From contig NZ_BLAJ01000001.1 of the NCBI RefSeq assembly GCF_009176305.1, positions 248,001 through 312,000 on the forward strand: 64,000 nucleotides of DNA, in the 5' to 3' direction. The stretch comes from Martinezella dioscoreae (GTDB taxonomy: Bacteria; Pseudomonadota; Alphaproteobacteria; Rhizobiales; Rhizobiaceae). Positions 24,793-34,057 of the stretch are shown in pieces; within the stretch, counting starts at the first letter, position 1, and each line of letters begins with the position of its first letter. Made by a program: the position numbers and the translations under genes. Below the pieces are notes generated by a model. It made no database searches and was not told the origin of the DNA. It was given only the letters and a program-made list of their open reading frames with translations.

Positions 24793-26040
24793 TCATCGCT
24801 CCGGCGATGCGATACTATCGAGGCGCGCTTGCAGGAATTGCCGCACGGCTTCGCTGTCACTGAGGCCGATTGCGGTCCGATAGGCATTGGTGGCGTTTTC
24901 CATATCGCCAGTCTCGGTCAGCAGATGAGCGCGTACGGCCCAGTAAGGCTGATAGTTGACGATGTCGCGCCCGGCCATTCGGTCAAGAAGAGCCAAGCCC
25001 GCAGCAGGGCCTTCCACTCTGCCCGTCACAGCGGCGTGGCTGACGCGCGCGCCGGTCGTCGGCTTCATGATCACAAGCGCTTCATAGAGTCTGGCAAGAG
25101 CGGCCCAGTCTGTCATGCCCGAGCGTCGCCGGTCGGCATGCACGGACTGGATCGCAGCCTGACACTGGAATGGACCGAAACGCCCGAATGCACCGGCCCT
25201 TCGCAACAGATTGTCGGCTTCCACGATCATTTCGGCATCCCAAAGGGCCATGTCCTGCTCGTCGAGAGGGACATATCGTCCATTCGCATCGCGCCGTGCC
25301 GCGCGACGGGATTGGCTGTAGAGCATCAGCGATAACAAGCCCGCAGCCTCCGGTTCCTCGGGCAAGGTCGCAAGCAGAGTGCGGCCAAGCCAGATCGCCT
25401 CATCCGCTAGGGATCCTTGCTTGCCGATCTCTCCGTCGACCCCGTCCCAGCCGAGGCCATAGGCGGCATATATCGCCGAGAGCACGCTTTCCAATCGGTC
25501 CGGCAACACGGACCGTTCCGGAACGATAAAGGGAATATGTGCGTCGCGAATCTTGATTTTTGCCCGTACCAGCCGCTGGCTCATGGCTTGCGGCGAAACG
25601 AGGAAGGCCTTGGCGATGGTCGCGGCGTCGACGGCCAGCACGGATTGCAGCATCAGCGGGGTGTGAGCCGAGCGATCCAAAGCCGGATGGGCGCAGACGA
25701 AGAGGAGTTTCAGACGCTCATCCGGAAAGGCGGAATTGTCGGCATTCATGCGTTCCTCCGCTTCTTCGAAGGCCATCATGATCCTGTCGCGCGCTCCGGC
25801 CCTGACGCTTTCGTGCCTGACCCGGCGAAGGAGGTTACGCTTGGCTACAACCAGCAGCCAGGCTTCCGGATTGTCGGGAATGCCACGTTCCGGCCAAGTA
25901 CTCAGCGCTGCAGCGATCGCATCGGACAAAGCATCCTCGGCCGCCGGCACGTCGCGGAAGCGTGTGGCGAGAAAGGCAATCAGCTTGCCGTAGGATTGAC
26001 GCGCCGTTTGCTCGGCGGCGCGTCCGGCATCCAACGTCAT
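24793..26040 (-). CDS. ECF42-type RNA polymerase sigma factor with C-terminal extension (DUF6596)
   Basis: The 415 aa protein has sigma2 and sigma4 regions in its first 170 residues (AAEDALSDAIAAALSTWPERGIPDNPEAWLL, then ATIAKAFLVSPQAMSQRLVRAKIKIRD). A helical extension of about 230 residues (SVLPDRLESVLSAIYAAYGLGW onward) contains the conserved ...AIQSVHADRR... segment. This is the layout of ECF42, which lacks an anti-sigma gene and is encoded with YCII/DGPF proteins. It starts 7 bases after the YCII gene, so the two are co-transcribed. The longer frame upstream is the YCII gene itself. Confidence 0.88.
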   Translation of the reverse strand: MTLDAGRAAEQTARQSYGKLIAFLATRFRDVPAAEDALSDAIAAALSTWPERGIPDNPEAWLLVVAKRNLLRRVRHESVRAGARDRIMMAFEEAEERMNADNSAFPDERLKLLFVCAHPALDRSAHTPLMLQSVLAVDAATIAKAFLVSPQAMSQRLVRAKIKIRDAHIPFIVPERSVLPDRLESVLSAIYAAYGLGWDGVDGEIGKQGSLADEAIWLGRTLLATLPEEPEAAGLLSLMLYSQSRRAARRDANGRYVPLDEQDMALWDAEMIVEADNLLRRAGAFGRFGPFQCQAAIQSVHADRRRSGMTDWAALARLYEALVIMKPTTGARVSHAAVTGRVEGPAAGLALLDRMAGRDIVNYQPYWAVRAHLLTETGDMENATNAYRTAIGLSDSEAVRQFLQARLDSIASPER

Positions 26041-26047
26041 GTGATGG

Positions 26048-26386
26048 CTACATCTGCAGTCGCGGCCGTATCTCGACCGAACCCTGCTGGGAGATCGGGA
26101 CGCGCAGCGCCCATTCCAGCGCGGCATCGAGATCCGGCACGTCGATCAGGTAGAAGCCGCCAAGCTGCTCCTTACCTTCAGGGAAGGGACCGTCCTTTAC
26201 CTCATGGTCCTCGCCCTGGCGACGGACGACCGTTGCCGTTTCCGGCGCCGTCAATCCCGCGCCCCCCGTCATGATGCCGGCCTGGATAAGGGCCTGCGTA
26301 TAGGCGACCCAGCCGTTCTTATAAGTCGGATCGGCACGACGCCCAAAATCCTCGGCTGATTCACGAATAATCAAAGCATATTGCAT
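26048..26386 (-). CDS. YCII (DGPF) family protein
   Basis: The 112 aa protein begins MQYALIIRESAEDFGRR and carries the signature DGPFPEGKEQLGGFYLIDVPD. It is a small ferredoxin-like fold protein. In ECF42 systems DGPF proteins accompany the sigma factor, are among its own targets, and are thought to respond to an unknown stress. ATG 26386 has GGAG about 10 bases upstream. It is the promoter-proximal gene of this two-gene unit. The catalytic activity is unknown. Confidence 0.88.
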   Translation of the reverse strand: MQYALIIRESAEDFGRRADPTYKNGWVAYTQALIQAGIMTGGAGLTAPETATVVRRQGEDHEVKDGPFPEGKEQLGGFYLIDVPDLDAALEWALRVPISQQGSVEIRPRLQM

Positions 26387-26634
26387 GAGAAAAGTCTCCC
26401 ATTTGCAGTTTTGACGATGGCCGAACGGCGTAACCTGCAAAGCTGAATGCCGGAATATACAACACCGCTGGCAAAACGGCTTCCTGCCGCTTCGATATGA
26501 TGAGCCGTGAGCCTGCGTGAATTCGACACTCGCGGAAAGATTTTTTGAAATTTGTGGCCGAAAAATCAAACGGCCGGCATGCCCGAAGGGCAGCCAGCCG
26601 TTGATGGCTTTGCAGCGAGTGCGTGACGCGAGAA

Positions 26635-26823
26635 TTATGCGGTGGCGGTGGTCTGGTCGTCGATGACGGCGCCGCCGACGTGGGCCTTGATCGATTCGAT
26701 GGCATGCAGGGCCGAGGCCTTCGCCTTATAGCCTTCCGAACCGAACATGGTTTCGCCGTTCGAGGCCTTGAAGCGGAAGCGAAACTCGCCAGCCTTGTCC
26801 TTGTAGACTTCAAATTTATACAT
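26635..26823 (-). CDS. DUF1508 (YegP-like) protein
   Basis: The 62 aa protein MYKFEVYKDKAGEFRFRFKA has the single DUF1508 unit, with the ASNGETMFGSEGYKAKASALHAIESIK segment. Such proteins are about 55-110 aa with one or two repeats of this unit. Function is unknown, though some members are highly expressed in stationary phase. GAGACGAG upstream may be the ribosome site. It lies in a 360-base interval between the YCII unit and the ABC exporter, on the same strand as both. Confidence 0.82.
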   Translation of the reverse strand: MYKFEVYKDKAGEFRFRFKASNGETMFGSEGYKAKASALHAIESIKAHVGGAVIDDQTTATA

Positions 26824-26931
26824 GGTTCTCGTCTCCTAGAATCGCGTCAGCGCGGGATAACGCCGAAAATCTAGCTCAACTTTGAAACTATTTCTACAAG
26901 GTTGTATTTGGCACGACTTGCCCGATTATCG

Positions 26932-28803
26932 CTATTTCGCAATGAGCATATGCTCCTCGATGCCGGCATCGAATTGCAGGCGGGCGAGCTTCGCATAGAT
27001 CCCGCCGTGGCGAATCAGGCTCTGGTGCGTGCCTTCCTCGACGATACGGCCCTGATCCAGCACCAGAATGCGGTCGGCCTTGAGGACGGTCGCCAGGCGG
27101 TGAGCGATGACGAGGGTCGTGCGCGCCTCCATCAAGCCCTCCAGCGCCTTCTGAACGAGCGTCTCGCTTTCGGCATCGAGAGCGGAGGTTGCTTCATCGA
27201 GCAGCAGGATCGGCGCATTCTTCAGGATGGCGCGGGCAATGGTGACGCGCTGGCGCTGGCCGCCTGAAAGAGTGACACCGCGCTCGCCGACCTGCGTATC
27301 ATAGCCTTGTTCGAGGCGTGAAATGAACTCGTCCGCCTGAGCGGCGATGGCGGCGGCGCGCACCTCGTCGCGCGAGGCGCCAGGGCGGCCGAAGGCGATG
27401 TTGTCATGAATGGAGGCTGCGAAGATGGTGGTGTCCTGAGGGACAATTGCGATGCGCTCACGCAGGGCATCCGGCAGCACATCGCGCGCATCGACACCAT
27501 CCAGGGCGACGTGGCCCTTCTGCGGATCGTAAAAGCGCAGCAGCAGCGAAAAGATGGTGCTCTTGCCGGCGCCCGACGCGCCGACGATTGCGACCGTTTC
27601 CCCCGGCTTCACGGAGAAGGAGAGCCCATGCAGTGCCGATCTGTTCGGTCGCGACGGGTAAGAGAAATGGACGTCGGAAAATTCCACGCGACCCTGTGGC
27701 GGCTGCGGCAAGGGCAGGGGATTGGCCGGAGGTACGATCGGCGATACCTCTGCAAGGAGCTCGCCCAGGCGATCGGCAGCACCTGCAGCCTGGGAGAGCT
27801 CGCCCCAGACTTCCGACAGCGAGCCCAACGAGGAGCCGGCGATGACGGAATAGAGCAGGAACTGGCCGAGCGTGCCGGCCGACATCGTGCCGGCGAGCAC
27901 ATTCTGCGCACCGACCCAGAGAACCGCGACGATGCTGCCGAAGACCATGGCAATGGCAAAGCCCGTCAGCAGCGAGCGGGATTTGATCGCCGCACGTGCC
28001 GCCTGATAGGCATCCTCAACGGCGCTGCCGTAGCGCAGAGCGGCGGCGTTCTCGCCGTTGTAGGCCTGAATGGTGCGGTTGGCCGCGATGGTCTCGTTGG
28101 CATAGGCGGATGCCTGCGCCAGTGTCTCCTGCGCGGCTCGCGAGCGCTTGCGCACGGAACGGCCGAAACTGACCAGCGGTAGAACGATGATCGGGATCGC
28201 GATCAGCACGATGCTCGAGAGCTTCGGACTGGTGACGATCATCATGATCACTGCGCCGAGACAGAGAATCAGGTTGCGCAGCGCAACGGAGGCGGTGGCG
28301 CCGACCGCAGACTTGATCTGCGTCGTATCCGCCGTCAGCCGCGAGACGATCTCGCCGGACTGATTGACGTCGAAGAAGGAGGGCGACAGCCGCGTCACGT
28401 GGTCGAAGACCTCGCGGCGCATATCGGAGACGATGCGCTCGCCGATGGATATGACGAAGTAATAGCGCAGCGCGCTTGCAGCCGCGAGCAACAGGGCCAT
28501 GATCATGATCGCTACGAAGTAGCTGTCGATCAGACCGCGATCGGCCTGATCGAAGCCGTGATCGATCATACGGCGGACGGCGACCGGCAAGGCGAGCGAG
28601 GTAACGGCGGCGATGACGAGCGATATGATTGCGCCTGCCACCATGCCCCGATATCGCCTGAGGTATGGCGCCAGTCGTCCGAGAGGACGGATCGAACGGT
28701 TTTTCTTTTCCTCAGCCTGGCCAGTCTCTGACAAGTCGTCTCCAATCCCCATATCAGCAAGGGACTCGACGTTTTCGCCCCTTGTTATCGCCGCTGCCTT
28801 CAT
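26932..28803 (-). CDS. ABC transporter, fused permease and ATPase (ATP-binding cassette half-transporter)
   Basis: An exporter half-molecule of about 623 aa. It has six predicted membrane helices from about residue 55 to 330, then the nucleotide-binding domain with Walker A GASGAGKS, Q-loop VPQDTTIF, signature LSGGQRQR, Walker B ILLLDEATSALD and switch-region His in VIAHRLATV. It would act as a homodimer exporting a lipid, peptide or drug. The ribosome site is weak, so the start is uncertain: 28803, 28818 or 28752 are all possible. It is divergent from rpmE across about 125 bases. Confidence 0.88.
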   Translation of the reverse strand: MKAAAITRGENVESLADMGIGDDLSETGQAEEKKNRSIRPLGRLAPYLRRYRGMVAGAIISLVIAAVTSLALPVAVRRMIDHGFDQADRGLIDSYFVAIMIMALLLAAASALRYYFVISIGERIVSDMRREVFDHVTRLSPSFFDVNQSGEIVSRLTADTTQIKSAVGATASVALRNLILCLGAVIMMIVTSPKLSSIVLIAIPIIVLPLVSFGRSVRKRSRAAQETLAQASAYANETIAANRTIQAYNGENAAALRYGSAVEDAYQAARAAIKSRSLLTGFAIAMVFGSIVAVLWVGAQNVLAGTMSAGTLGQFLLYSVIAGSSLGSLSEVWGELSQAAGAADRLGELLAEVSPIVPPANPLPLPQPPQGRVEFSDVHFSYPSRPNRSALHGLSFSVKPGETVAIVGASGAGKSTIFSLLLRFYDPQKGHVALDGVDARDVLPDALRERIAIVPQDTTIFAASIHDNIAFGRPGASRDEVRAAAIAAQADEFISRLEQGYDTQVGERGVTLSGGQRQRVTIARAILKNAPILLLDEATSALDAESETLVQKALEGLMEARTTLVIAHRLATVLKADRILVLDQGRIVEEGTHQSLIRHGGIYAKLARLQFDAGIEEHMLIAK

Positions 28804-28927
28804 GTATAGGCACGCCATCTTAATTGGAAGCCGTGGCCTTTAACGGACTGCGGCTTCATTTATTCAATCGGTTCGGTTGCCGCAATGCCTTGCGACAAAT
28901 GGACCCTGGCATGACAGGAAGATTGTT

Positions 28928-29149
28928 ATGAAGGCCAACATCCATCCCGACTACCACACCATCAAGGTGGTCATGACCGACGGCACCGAATATGAAACCC
29001 GCTCGACCTGGGGTTCTGAAGGCGCTGTCATGAACCTCGAAATCGACTCCAAGTCCCATCCGGCTTGGACCGGCGGCAACCAGCAGATGATGGACCGTGC
29101 CGGCCGCGTTTCGAAGTTCAACAAGCGCTTCGGCGGTCTCGGCATCTAA
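28928..29149 (+). CDS. rpmE: 50S ribosomal protein L31
   Basis: The 73 aa protein starts [20 protein letters not shown], typical of L31. It carries no CxxC zinc pair in the visible sequence, so it is a type lacking the zinc site. It binds the 50S surface near the subunit interface. ATG 28928 is the conserved start. A strong terminator follows 22 bases after the stop, so the gene is monocistronic. It is divergent from the ABC exporter. Confidence 0.93.
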   Translation: MKANIHPDYHTIKVVMTDGTEYETRSTWGSEGAVMNLEIDSKSHPAWTGGNQQMMDRAGRVSKFNKRFGGLGI

Positions 29150-29171
29150 TCGCATTGCGATTTGCCGCTTG

Positions 29172-29200
29172 AAAAAAGCCCGGTTTTGCCGGGCTTTTTT
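29172..29200 (+). terminator. Rho-independent terminator after rpmE
   Basis: GCCCGG (29178-29183) and CCGGGC (29189-29194) with a TTTTG loop, flanked by an A-run and a six-T run that extend the stem. It would work in both directions, so it may also end the minus-strand TetM-like gene. Confidence 0.9.
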
Positions 29201-29223
29201 GCGTTGATACAGAGCTCGCACCC

Positions 29224-31161
29224 TCATCGCACACGCCGCAGGTAATCGGCACGGTCGAACGGATTTGCCGCTGCGCGCTCCCGTACACGGTGCGGACCCG
29301 ATAAGGGCATATGGTGATCGAAGGCGTGCTCCAGGACGCCGGCTCCGCCCGACAATCCCGGCAATTGCCTTTGGATCGTGTGGATCATCGATGATGCCAC
29401 CGTGCCCTCCAGTCGTGCGATACCATCGTCGATCAGCGATCTTCTCATCGATGCGCCGGATTTCGCGAGCAGGCTGTGCACGCCAGCCAACGCCGTTGCC
29501 GGTATCTCGACGTGAAAATGCTCGATAGGCTCGCATAGGATCGTCTGTGCGGATGAAAGCGCGGATGCGAGCACCAGCGGCGTCAGCTTGCGGAAGTCGA
29601 CCGCCGTGCTCGCCGGCGAACTTTGCCGCGCCGCCGTCATGGCGACGTGGCAATCGATGATCTGCCAGCCGAAAAGACCTTCCTTGAGCGTTTCGAACGT
29701 AGCTTCCTCGACTGCCCGATAGAAGCTTGCCGGCATCTGGCCGACATCCACCTCGAGGGCAAAGCTGTTTCCGCTGCCTTCCGGCCGTGGCTCGACGCGC
29801 AAGCCGATGGTTGCGAGAAACGGATTGGGCTCCTTGAATATGTGCTCAACCGCGCTTCCCGTTCCAGCCGGCCTTTCGACATAGATGACGGTGCTTTCCT
29901 CGAAGGCGATGTCGAGGCCGAACTCGGTCGAGAGGGTTGCCTGGATGACCTCCTTCTGCACTTCGCCATAGAGCGAGACATATATGTCGCCTGTTTCCTC
30001 ATTGGCGCGCAGGTTGATGAGCGGATCCTGCTCTGCAAGTTGCCCCAGAGCCAGCCAGAGTGCTGCGTTTTCTGAAGGGCGCAGGGCGCGAATGCGGGTT
30101 TCCAAGGTCGGCGGCGCGAAGTGGCGAAGCGTGCCGGGCGGCCCTTCGATGCCGATCCAATCTCCGATACGGGCATTTGCGAGCCCGCCGACCTTGGCGA
30201 TCTGCCCCGCGTGAACCTGTGAAACCTTGTCCGCTTTGCCATCGCGGAAAAGCTGAAGACTGCCGATCTTCGCCGAGCCGCGAGGAGTTTCGATGTCATC
30301 TCGAAGGTTGATCGTGCCCGATGCCAGATAGAGGTAGGCGAGCTTCTCGCCGCCCCACCCGCGTTCAATCTTGAAGATCGTCCCGGAAACCGGGTCGTCA
30401 TGGTTCGGCTGCCGGCTCGGCAGCAGGGTTTCGATTGCCGAGATCAAGGCAGAGATCCCGAGACCCCGCGTCGCCGCACCGGCAAATGCCGGATGGATAG
30501 AGGACTTCGCTACCTGATCGGCCAAGGCTTGTTCCAGCCTCTGTCGTGTCAGGCGCTCGGGAGCCACAACATAATCTTCCAGCAAAGCCTCGTCGTTGAT
30601 TGAAAGTGCTTCACACAGGCGCGAGAAATGCGGATCGCCGCCGAGATCGGCAGCTTCCACGGTGGCGAGCCTGCTGCCGGCAGCATGGACGATCGACATT
30701 GCAATGGGGCGGACCGCCAGCTGGGTCGCCATATCCTCAAGCACCTCATCATAGCGTGCGCCGAGGCGGTCGACCTTGTTGACGAAGAATATGAAGGGTA
30801 TCCCGAGGCGTCGCAATGCTTTCACAAGCACGCGCGTCTGTGGCTGCACGCCCTCGACTGCAGACACGACGACCACTGCCGCATCGAGCAGCTGCAGCAC
30901 CCGTTCGATCTCGGCGATGAAGTCCGGATGGCCAGGCGTATCAATGAGGTTCACCGTGACGTCACCGACGATGAAGGAAACCACCGCCGCGGCGATGGTG
31001 ATGCCGCGTTGTCTTTCGAGTTCGAGACTATCGGTCTGCGTGCTGCCGGCGTCGACGCTGCCGAGTTTGTCGATTATGCCGGTGTCAAAAAGGAGCCGTT
31101 CCGTGAGGCTAGTCTTGCCCGCGTCTACATGGGCGAGGATGCCCAGATTCAATGTGCGCAT
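29224..31161 (-). CDS. TetM/OtrA-like ribosomal protection GTPase (EF-G family)
   Basis: The 645 aa translation factor-like protein matches tetracycline resistance ribosomal protection proteins in length and order. G1 is AHVDAGKTS (10-18), switch I is TDSLELERQRGITI, G3 is DTPGHPDF, and G4 is NKVDR. Domains II and III follow, then a domain IV loop with SSPASTAVDFR (514-524), close to the TetM SPVSTPADFR loop that displaces the drug. The usual C-terminal TetM sequence is replaced by an unrelated-looking basic tail. Genes for mobility are absent, and both strands' neighbours are housekeeping. It could protect against tetracyclines or have a native role in ribosome recovery. Confidence 0.88.
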   Translation of the reverse strand: MRTLNLGILAHVDAGKTSLTERLLFDTGIIDKLGSVDAGSTQTDSLELERQRGITIAAAVVSFIVGDVTVNLIDTPGHPDFIAEIERVLQLLDAAVVVVSAVEGVQPQTRVLVKALRRLGIPFIFFVNKVDRLGARYDEVLEDMATQLAVRPIAMSIVHAAGSRLATVEAADLGGDPHFSRLCEALSINDEALLEDYVVAPERLTRQRLEQALADQVAKSSIHPAFAGAATRGLGISALISAIETLLPSRQPNHDDPVSGTIFKIERGWGGEKLAYLYLASGTINLRDDIETPRGSAKIGSLQLFRDGKADKVSQVHAGQIAKVGGLANARIGDWIGIEGPPGTLRHFAPPTLETRIRALRPSENAALWLALGQLAEQDPLINLRANEETGDIYVSLYGEVQKEVIQATLSTEFGLDIAFEESTVIYVERPAGTGSAVEHIFKEPNPFLATIGLRVEPRPEGSGNSFALEVDVGQMPASFYRAVEEATFETLKEGLFGWQIIDCHVAMTAARQSSPASTAVDFRKLTPLVLASALSSAQTILCEPIEHFHVEIPATALAGVHSLLAKSGASMRRSLIDDGIARLEGTVASSMIHTIQRQLPGLSGGAGVLEHAFDHHMPLSGPHRVRERAAANPFDRADYLRRVR

Positions 31162-31382
31162 GGTTCATCATCTTCTCAGAATTTCGGATTTGATTTTCGT
31201 GAGAAGTGAGTCGGCGCATTGGGTCCTCCACGCACATTCGATATCGGCCTGCTTCTCCCTTGAGAGAAGCATGCACTCTTTTTTACAGAGGTTTCACGGA
31301 ATCCGTCAAGTTTGGCCCGGCTTCGACTTCAGGCCTAACTCTGCGCACGGCTTTTCGGAGGGCTGGATGATTGCTCAAAACA

Positions 31383-31411
31383 AAACCGGCCACGTCAGGC
31401 GCGGCCGGTTT
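31383..31411 (-). terminator. terminator of the RcdA-like gene
   Basis: AAACCGGCC (31383-31391) pairs with GGCCGGTTT (31403-31411) over an 11-base loop. On the minus strand a TTTTGTTTTG run follows, 26-50 bases after the RcdA-like stop codon. The rest of 31162-31436 (about 275 bases) holds the TetM-like promoter region and no gene that I can support. A short CTTCTC/GAGAAG inverted repeat lies near 31252-31268. Confidence 0.8.
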
Positions 31412-31436
31412 GAAATCATTGCGGATTGTCTGAAGC

Positions 31437-31952
31437 TCAGTTGCCGCCAAATGCGGTCTGCAGCAGGGTCAGCTGTGCCTTGACGCTGTTTTGGTTGTCC
31501 GGAACGATAGCAGCTTCCGTCGGGCGGTAGATTTCGCGATCGAGAATGGCGACGCGATTCTGCAGGCGCAGCGAACGCTCCACGAGATCACGGAAGGATT
31601 CCGGCAGGTCATTCCAGCCCGGCGCGTTGCGGTCGACGTTGAAGCCGTCGAGGCGAACCTTGTTCTTTTCGGCCAATACCTGATCGCGCGACATTTCGCC
31701 ATTGTTGACGGCGCGCTGGAGGAGCAGCCAGGAGGCCATCTGCATCAGACGGGTGGTCAGTCGCATGGATTCGGCGGCATAAAGCACGGAGGCCATGCGC
31801 GGCAGAACTTTGGAAGCGGCGCGGCCTTGGCCGTCGAGATAACCGGCGGTTTCTTCGACCAGCGACATGCCTTCAGAATAAAGCGCCCTGAACTGCGCCG
31901 ACGATGCGGCGTGGCCAGCAAAGCTGATCGTGTTCAACCCAAGTTCCGACAT
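31437..31952 (-). CDS. rcdA: DUF1465 protein, regulator of CtrA degradation (RcdA) family
   Basis: The 171 aa helical protein has SFAGHAASSAQFRALYSEGMSLVEETAGYLDGQGRAASK near its start and a centre rich in helices up to DREIYRPTEA. In Caulobacter the family member RcdA helps deliver CtrA to the ClpXP protease at the cell pole, controlling replication and division. ATG 31952 has CAGGGA eight bases upstream; a GTG-like extension to 31979 adds nine residues. It has its own terminator. The cell-cycle role here is inferred from the family. Confidence 0.82.
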   Translation of the reverse strand: MSELGLNTISFAGHAASSAQFRALYSEGMSLVEETAGYLDGQGRAASKVLPRMASVLYAAESMRLTTRLMQMASWLLLQRAVNNGEMSRDQVLAEKNKVRLDGFNVDRNAPGWNDLPESFRDLVERSLRLQNRVAILDREIYRPTEAAIVPDNQNSVKAQLTLLQTAFGGN

Positions 31953-32127
31953 CGAATAAATCCCTGCTTCACGCAACACTTTTGTTCAGGAAAAGCCGGT
32001 CAAGTCCCTAAGAGCTTTCGGCATCCGCTTTTATGACTTTAAGATGGTTGTTTTAACTGAAATTCGCAAGGCGATTCTTAAGAAAGGGTTAATCTCCACA
32101 GTTTCGGCGAGGTCCGCGATACAGGAC

Positions 32128-32155
32128 AAAAAAGAAGAGCCGCAAAAGCGGCTCT
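32128..32155 (-). terminator. terminator following the DUF1192 gene
   Basis: AGAGCCGC (32136-32143), loop AAAA, GCGGCTCT (32148-32155), with TTCTTTTTT after it on the minus strand. It sits about 180 bases downstream of the DUF1192 stop. The sequence between (32156-32336) holds no gene that I can support, and this long 3' region might contain a small RNA. Confidence 0.85.
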
Positions 32156-32336
32156 CAAGGTAAAACAGGGAGAAAAATCAGACCAATTCGCCAAGTGGAG
32201 GAACTGTCTGAGTCCAGAGCGAATCTGGATGGTCATAGTAATATGTCGTAAAGCTTAATATTGAGTTGACCATGCCTTGATCCTGGACTCCCCCGCACGG
32301 ATTTCGTGCTATGGCAAGCCACCTTGGAACGGTGCG

Positions 32337-32528
32337 TCAGAAGCGGAAAAGACTATCCGCCGCTTTTCGGCCGGAGGTCTTGGTGGCGATTTCCTCTTCC
32401 AGCCGGGCTATCTCGCCCTGAAGCAATGCGACGCGACTTTTCAGCTCGTCCACCGACAGTAACGACAGGTCACTACCGATCTCATGGGCGGACGGCTGCT
32501 TGGGACGATCATCATCGAATAGGCTCAT
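32337..32528 (-). CDS. DUF1192 protein
   Basis: The 63 aa protein begins MSLFDDDRPKQPSAHEIGSD, then has the DUF1192 core LSLLSVDELKSRVALLQGEIARLEEEIATK, a coiled coil. It is conserved across Rhizobiales as a small acidic protein of unknown function. GGAGGAG precedes the ATG. It is followed by a terminator after 180 bases and lies near the RcdA-like gene, also on the minus strand. Confidence 0.87.
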   Translation of the reverse strand: MSLFDDDRPKQPSAHEIGSDLSLLSVDELKSRVALLQGEIARLEEEIATKTSGRKAADSLFRF

Positions 32529-32557
32529 TTCGGCTCCTCCTTTCCCTTGTCGAGGGA

Positions 32558-33832
32558 TCAGGTGCCGTAATTTACAGTTATATCGTCCTTTTTTGAAGTC
32601 TCGCTGCGCGCGAGCGCCATGCTCTCCGGCGTGATCATCTGCGCGTTGGCCGACGGCATGGTCGTATAGGCGTCGCGATCGCCCGCCGGCTTTGCGGCAC
32701 GCATGCGGCTGCGGAAGATCGAATAGGAGGTAATCAGCACATGGGCGATGGCGGTGACGAAGAACAGCGAGTAGGGGCCGATGGAGGACATGACCGGGCC
32801 ACTCAGCGTCGGCCCTATGATTGTGCCGATGCCATAGAGCAGCAGCAGGCCGCCCGACACCTTAACGAAATCCTCCGGCGCGGCGAAGTCATTGGCATGG
32901 GCGACGGCAATCGGATAGAGGGTGTTGGCGACGGCGCCGTAGATGACGACCATGCTGATGAGGAAAGCCGGGCTGCCCGGCTTCAACAGGAAGAGCAGCA
33001 GGCCGTCGAGGGCTGCGATTGCAGCCATGCCCGCAAGCACGTAGCGGCGGTCGATGCGATCGGACAGGCGGCCGGCCGGCAGCTGCATCACAGCGCCGGC
33101 AAAGATGGTCGAACTCATCATCAGCGCGATATCGCCTTCTGAAAGGCCGGCCTTGGCGCCGAAGACGGCGCCAAGCGTGCCGTATGCGCCATTGGCGATG
33201 CCGACGAGCAGGATGCCGATCGAGGCGACCGGCGAATTGCGGTAGAGCGCTCTCAGGTCGAGGCTGACGGCCTTCAGCGGCTGCGGCGAGGCGGCGGTCG
33301 ACAGCGTGGTCGGCAGCATGGCGATACAATAGCAGATGCCGCACACCATGAAGAGGATGGGCGTATGGACATCGGCGAAGGGCACCATCATCTGCCCGGC
33401 GACGGCGCCGATCAGCGTAATACCGATATAGAGTGAGAAGATCGCGCCACGGCTTTCATTGGTGGCGCGTTCGTTGAGCCAGCTTTCGATGATCATCGAA
33501 GTGCCGGCCGTGCAGAAGCCGGTCACCGCGCGCAGCGCCACCCACCAGATGGGGTCGACGATAATGCCGGTCAAAAGCGCGATAATGGCGATGACGGAGA
33601 TGAAGCCCGAAAAGGCACGCACATGGCCTATGCGCCGGACCAGTTTCGGCGCCGTCAGGCAGCCGAGCACGAAGCCCGTCGCCCAGGTGGTGCCGAGCAA
33701 ACCGAGCGTCGTCGTCGCATAGCCTTCGGCCGTGCCGCGCACAGGCAGCAGCAGGCTGTGCAGGCCATTGCCCGTAAACAGGAACAGCGTGCCGAACAGC
33801 AGAGCGAGTACCGGCAATATGTTTCTTTTCAT
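32558..33832 (-). CDS. major facilitator superfamily transporter
   Basis: A 424 aa (or 429 aa) membrane protein with about twelve hydrophobic segments. The first begins at once with MKRNILPVLALLFGTLFLFTG, and the signature RRIGHVRAF lies between helices 2 and 3. Like YcaD-type MFS proteins it has TGFCTAGTSMIIESWLNERAT, which suggests a sugar or drug exporter. ATG 33832 gives the shortest entry into helix 1; ATG 33847 has a better-placed GGAG. The next genes are the DUF1192 gene downstream and a small plus-strand membrane ORF upstream. Confidence 0.82.
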   Translation of the reverse strand: MKRNILPVLALLFGTLFLFTGNGLHSLLLPVRGTAEGYATTTLGLLGTTWATGFVLGCLTAPKLVRRIGHVRAFSGFISVIAIIALLTGIIVDPIWWVALRAVTGFCTAGTSMIIESWLNERATNESRGAIFSLYIGITLIGAVAGQMMVPFADVHTPILFMVCGICYCIAMLPTTLSTAASPQPLKAVSLDLRALYRNSPVASIGILLVGIANGAYGTLGAVFGAKAGLSEGDIALMMSSTIFAGAVMQLPAGRLSDRIDRRYVLAGMAAIAALDGLLLFLLKPGSPAFLISMVVIYGAVANTLYPIAVAHANDFAAPEDFVKVSGGLLLLYGIGTIIGPTLSGPVMSSIGPYSLFFVTAIAHVLITSYSIFRSRMRAAKPAGDRDAYTTMPSANAQMITPESMALARSETSKKDDITVNYGT

Positions 33833-34057
33833 GCTCCCCACCTTCATGCCGCTCCATTTAAGGAGCCGAAAGACAGGATCGTGCCCTGCCTGCATTCGCT
33901 ATTGATTGTGTCCCGGATTGCCGCTATCGGCCTGTAGAAACAGTCTGTTGGCGCGGAAAAATGTCCGTCCTATGACGATTAGAGCATGATCGCGAAAGGC
34001 GTGCAGCGGTTTTTGGTCGCGGCTGCCCTCACTCTTGCATAAACGGGGAAAAATAGC

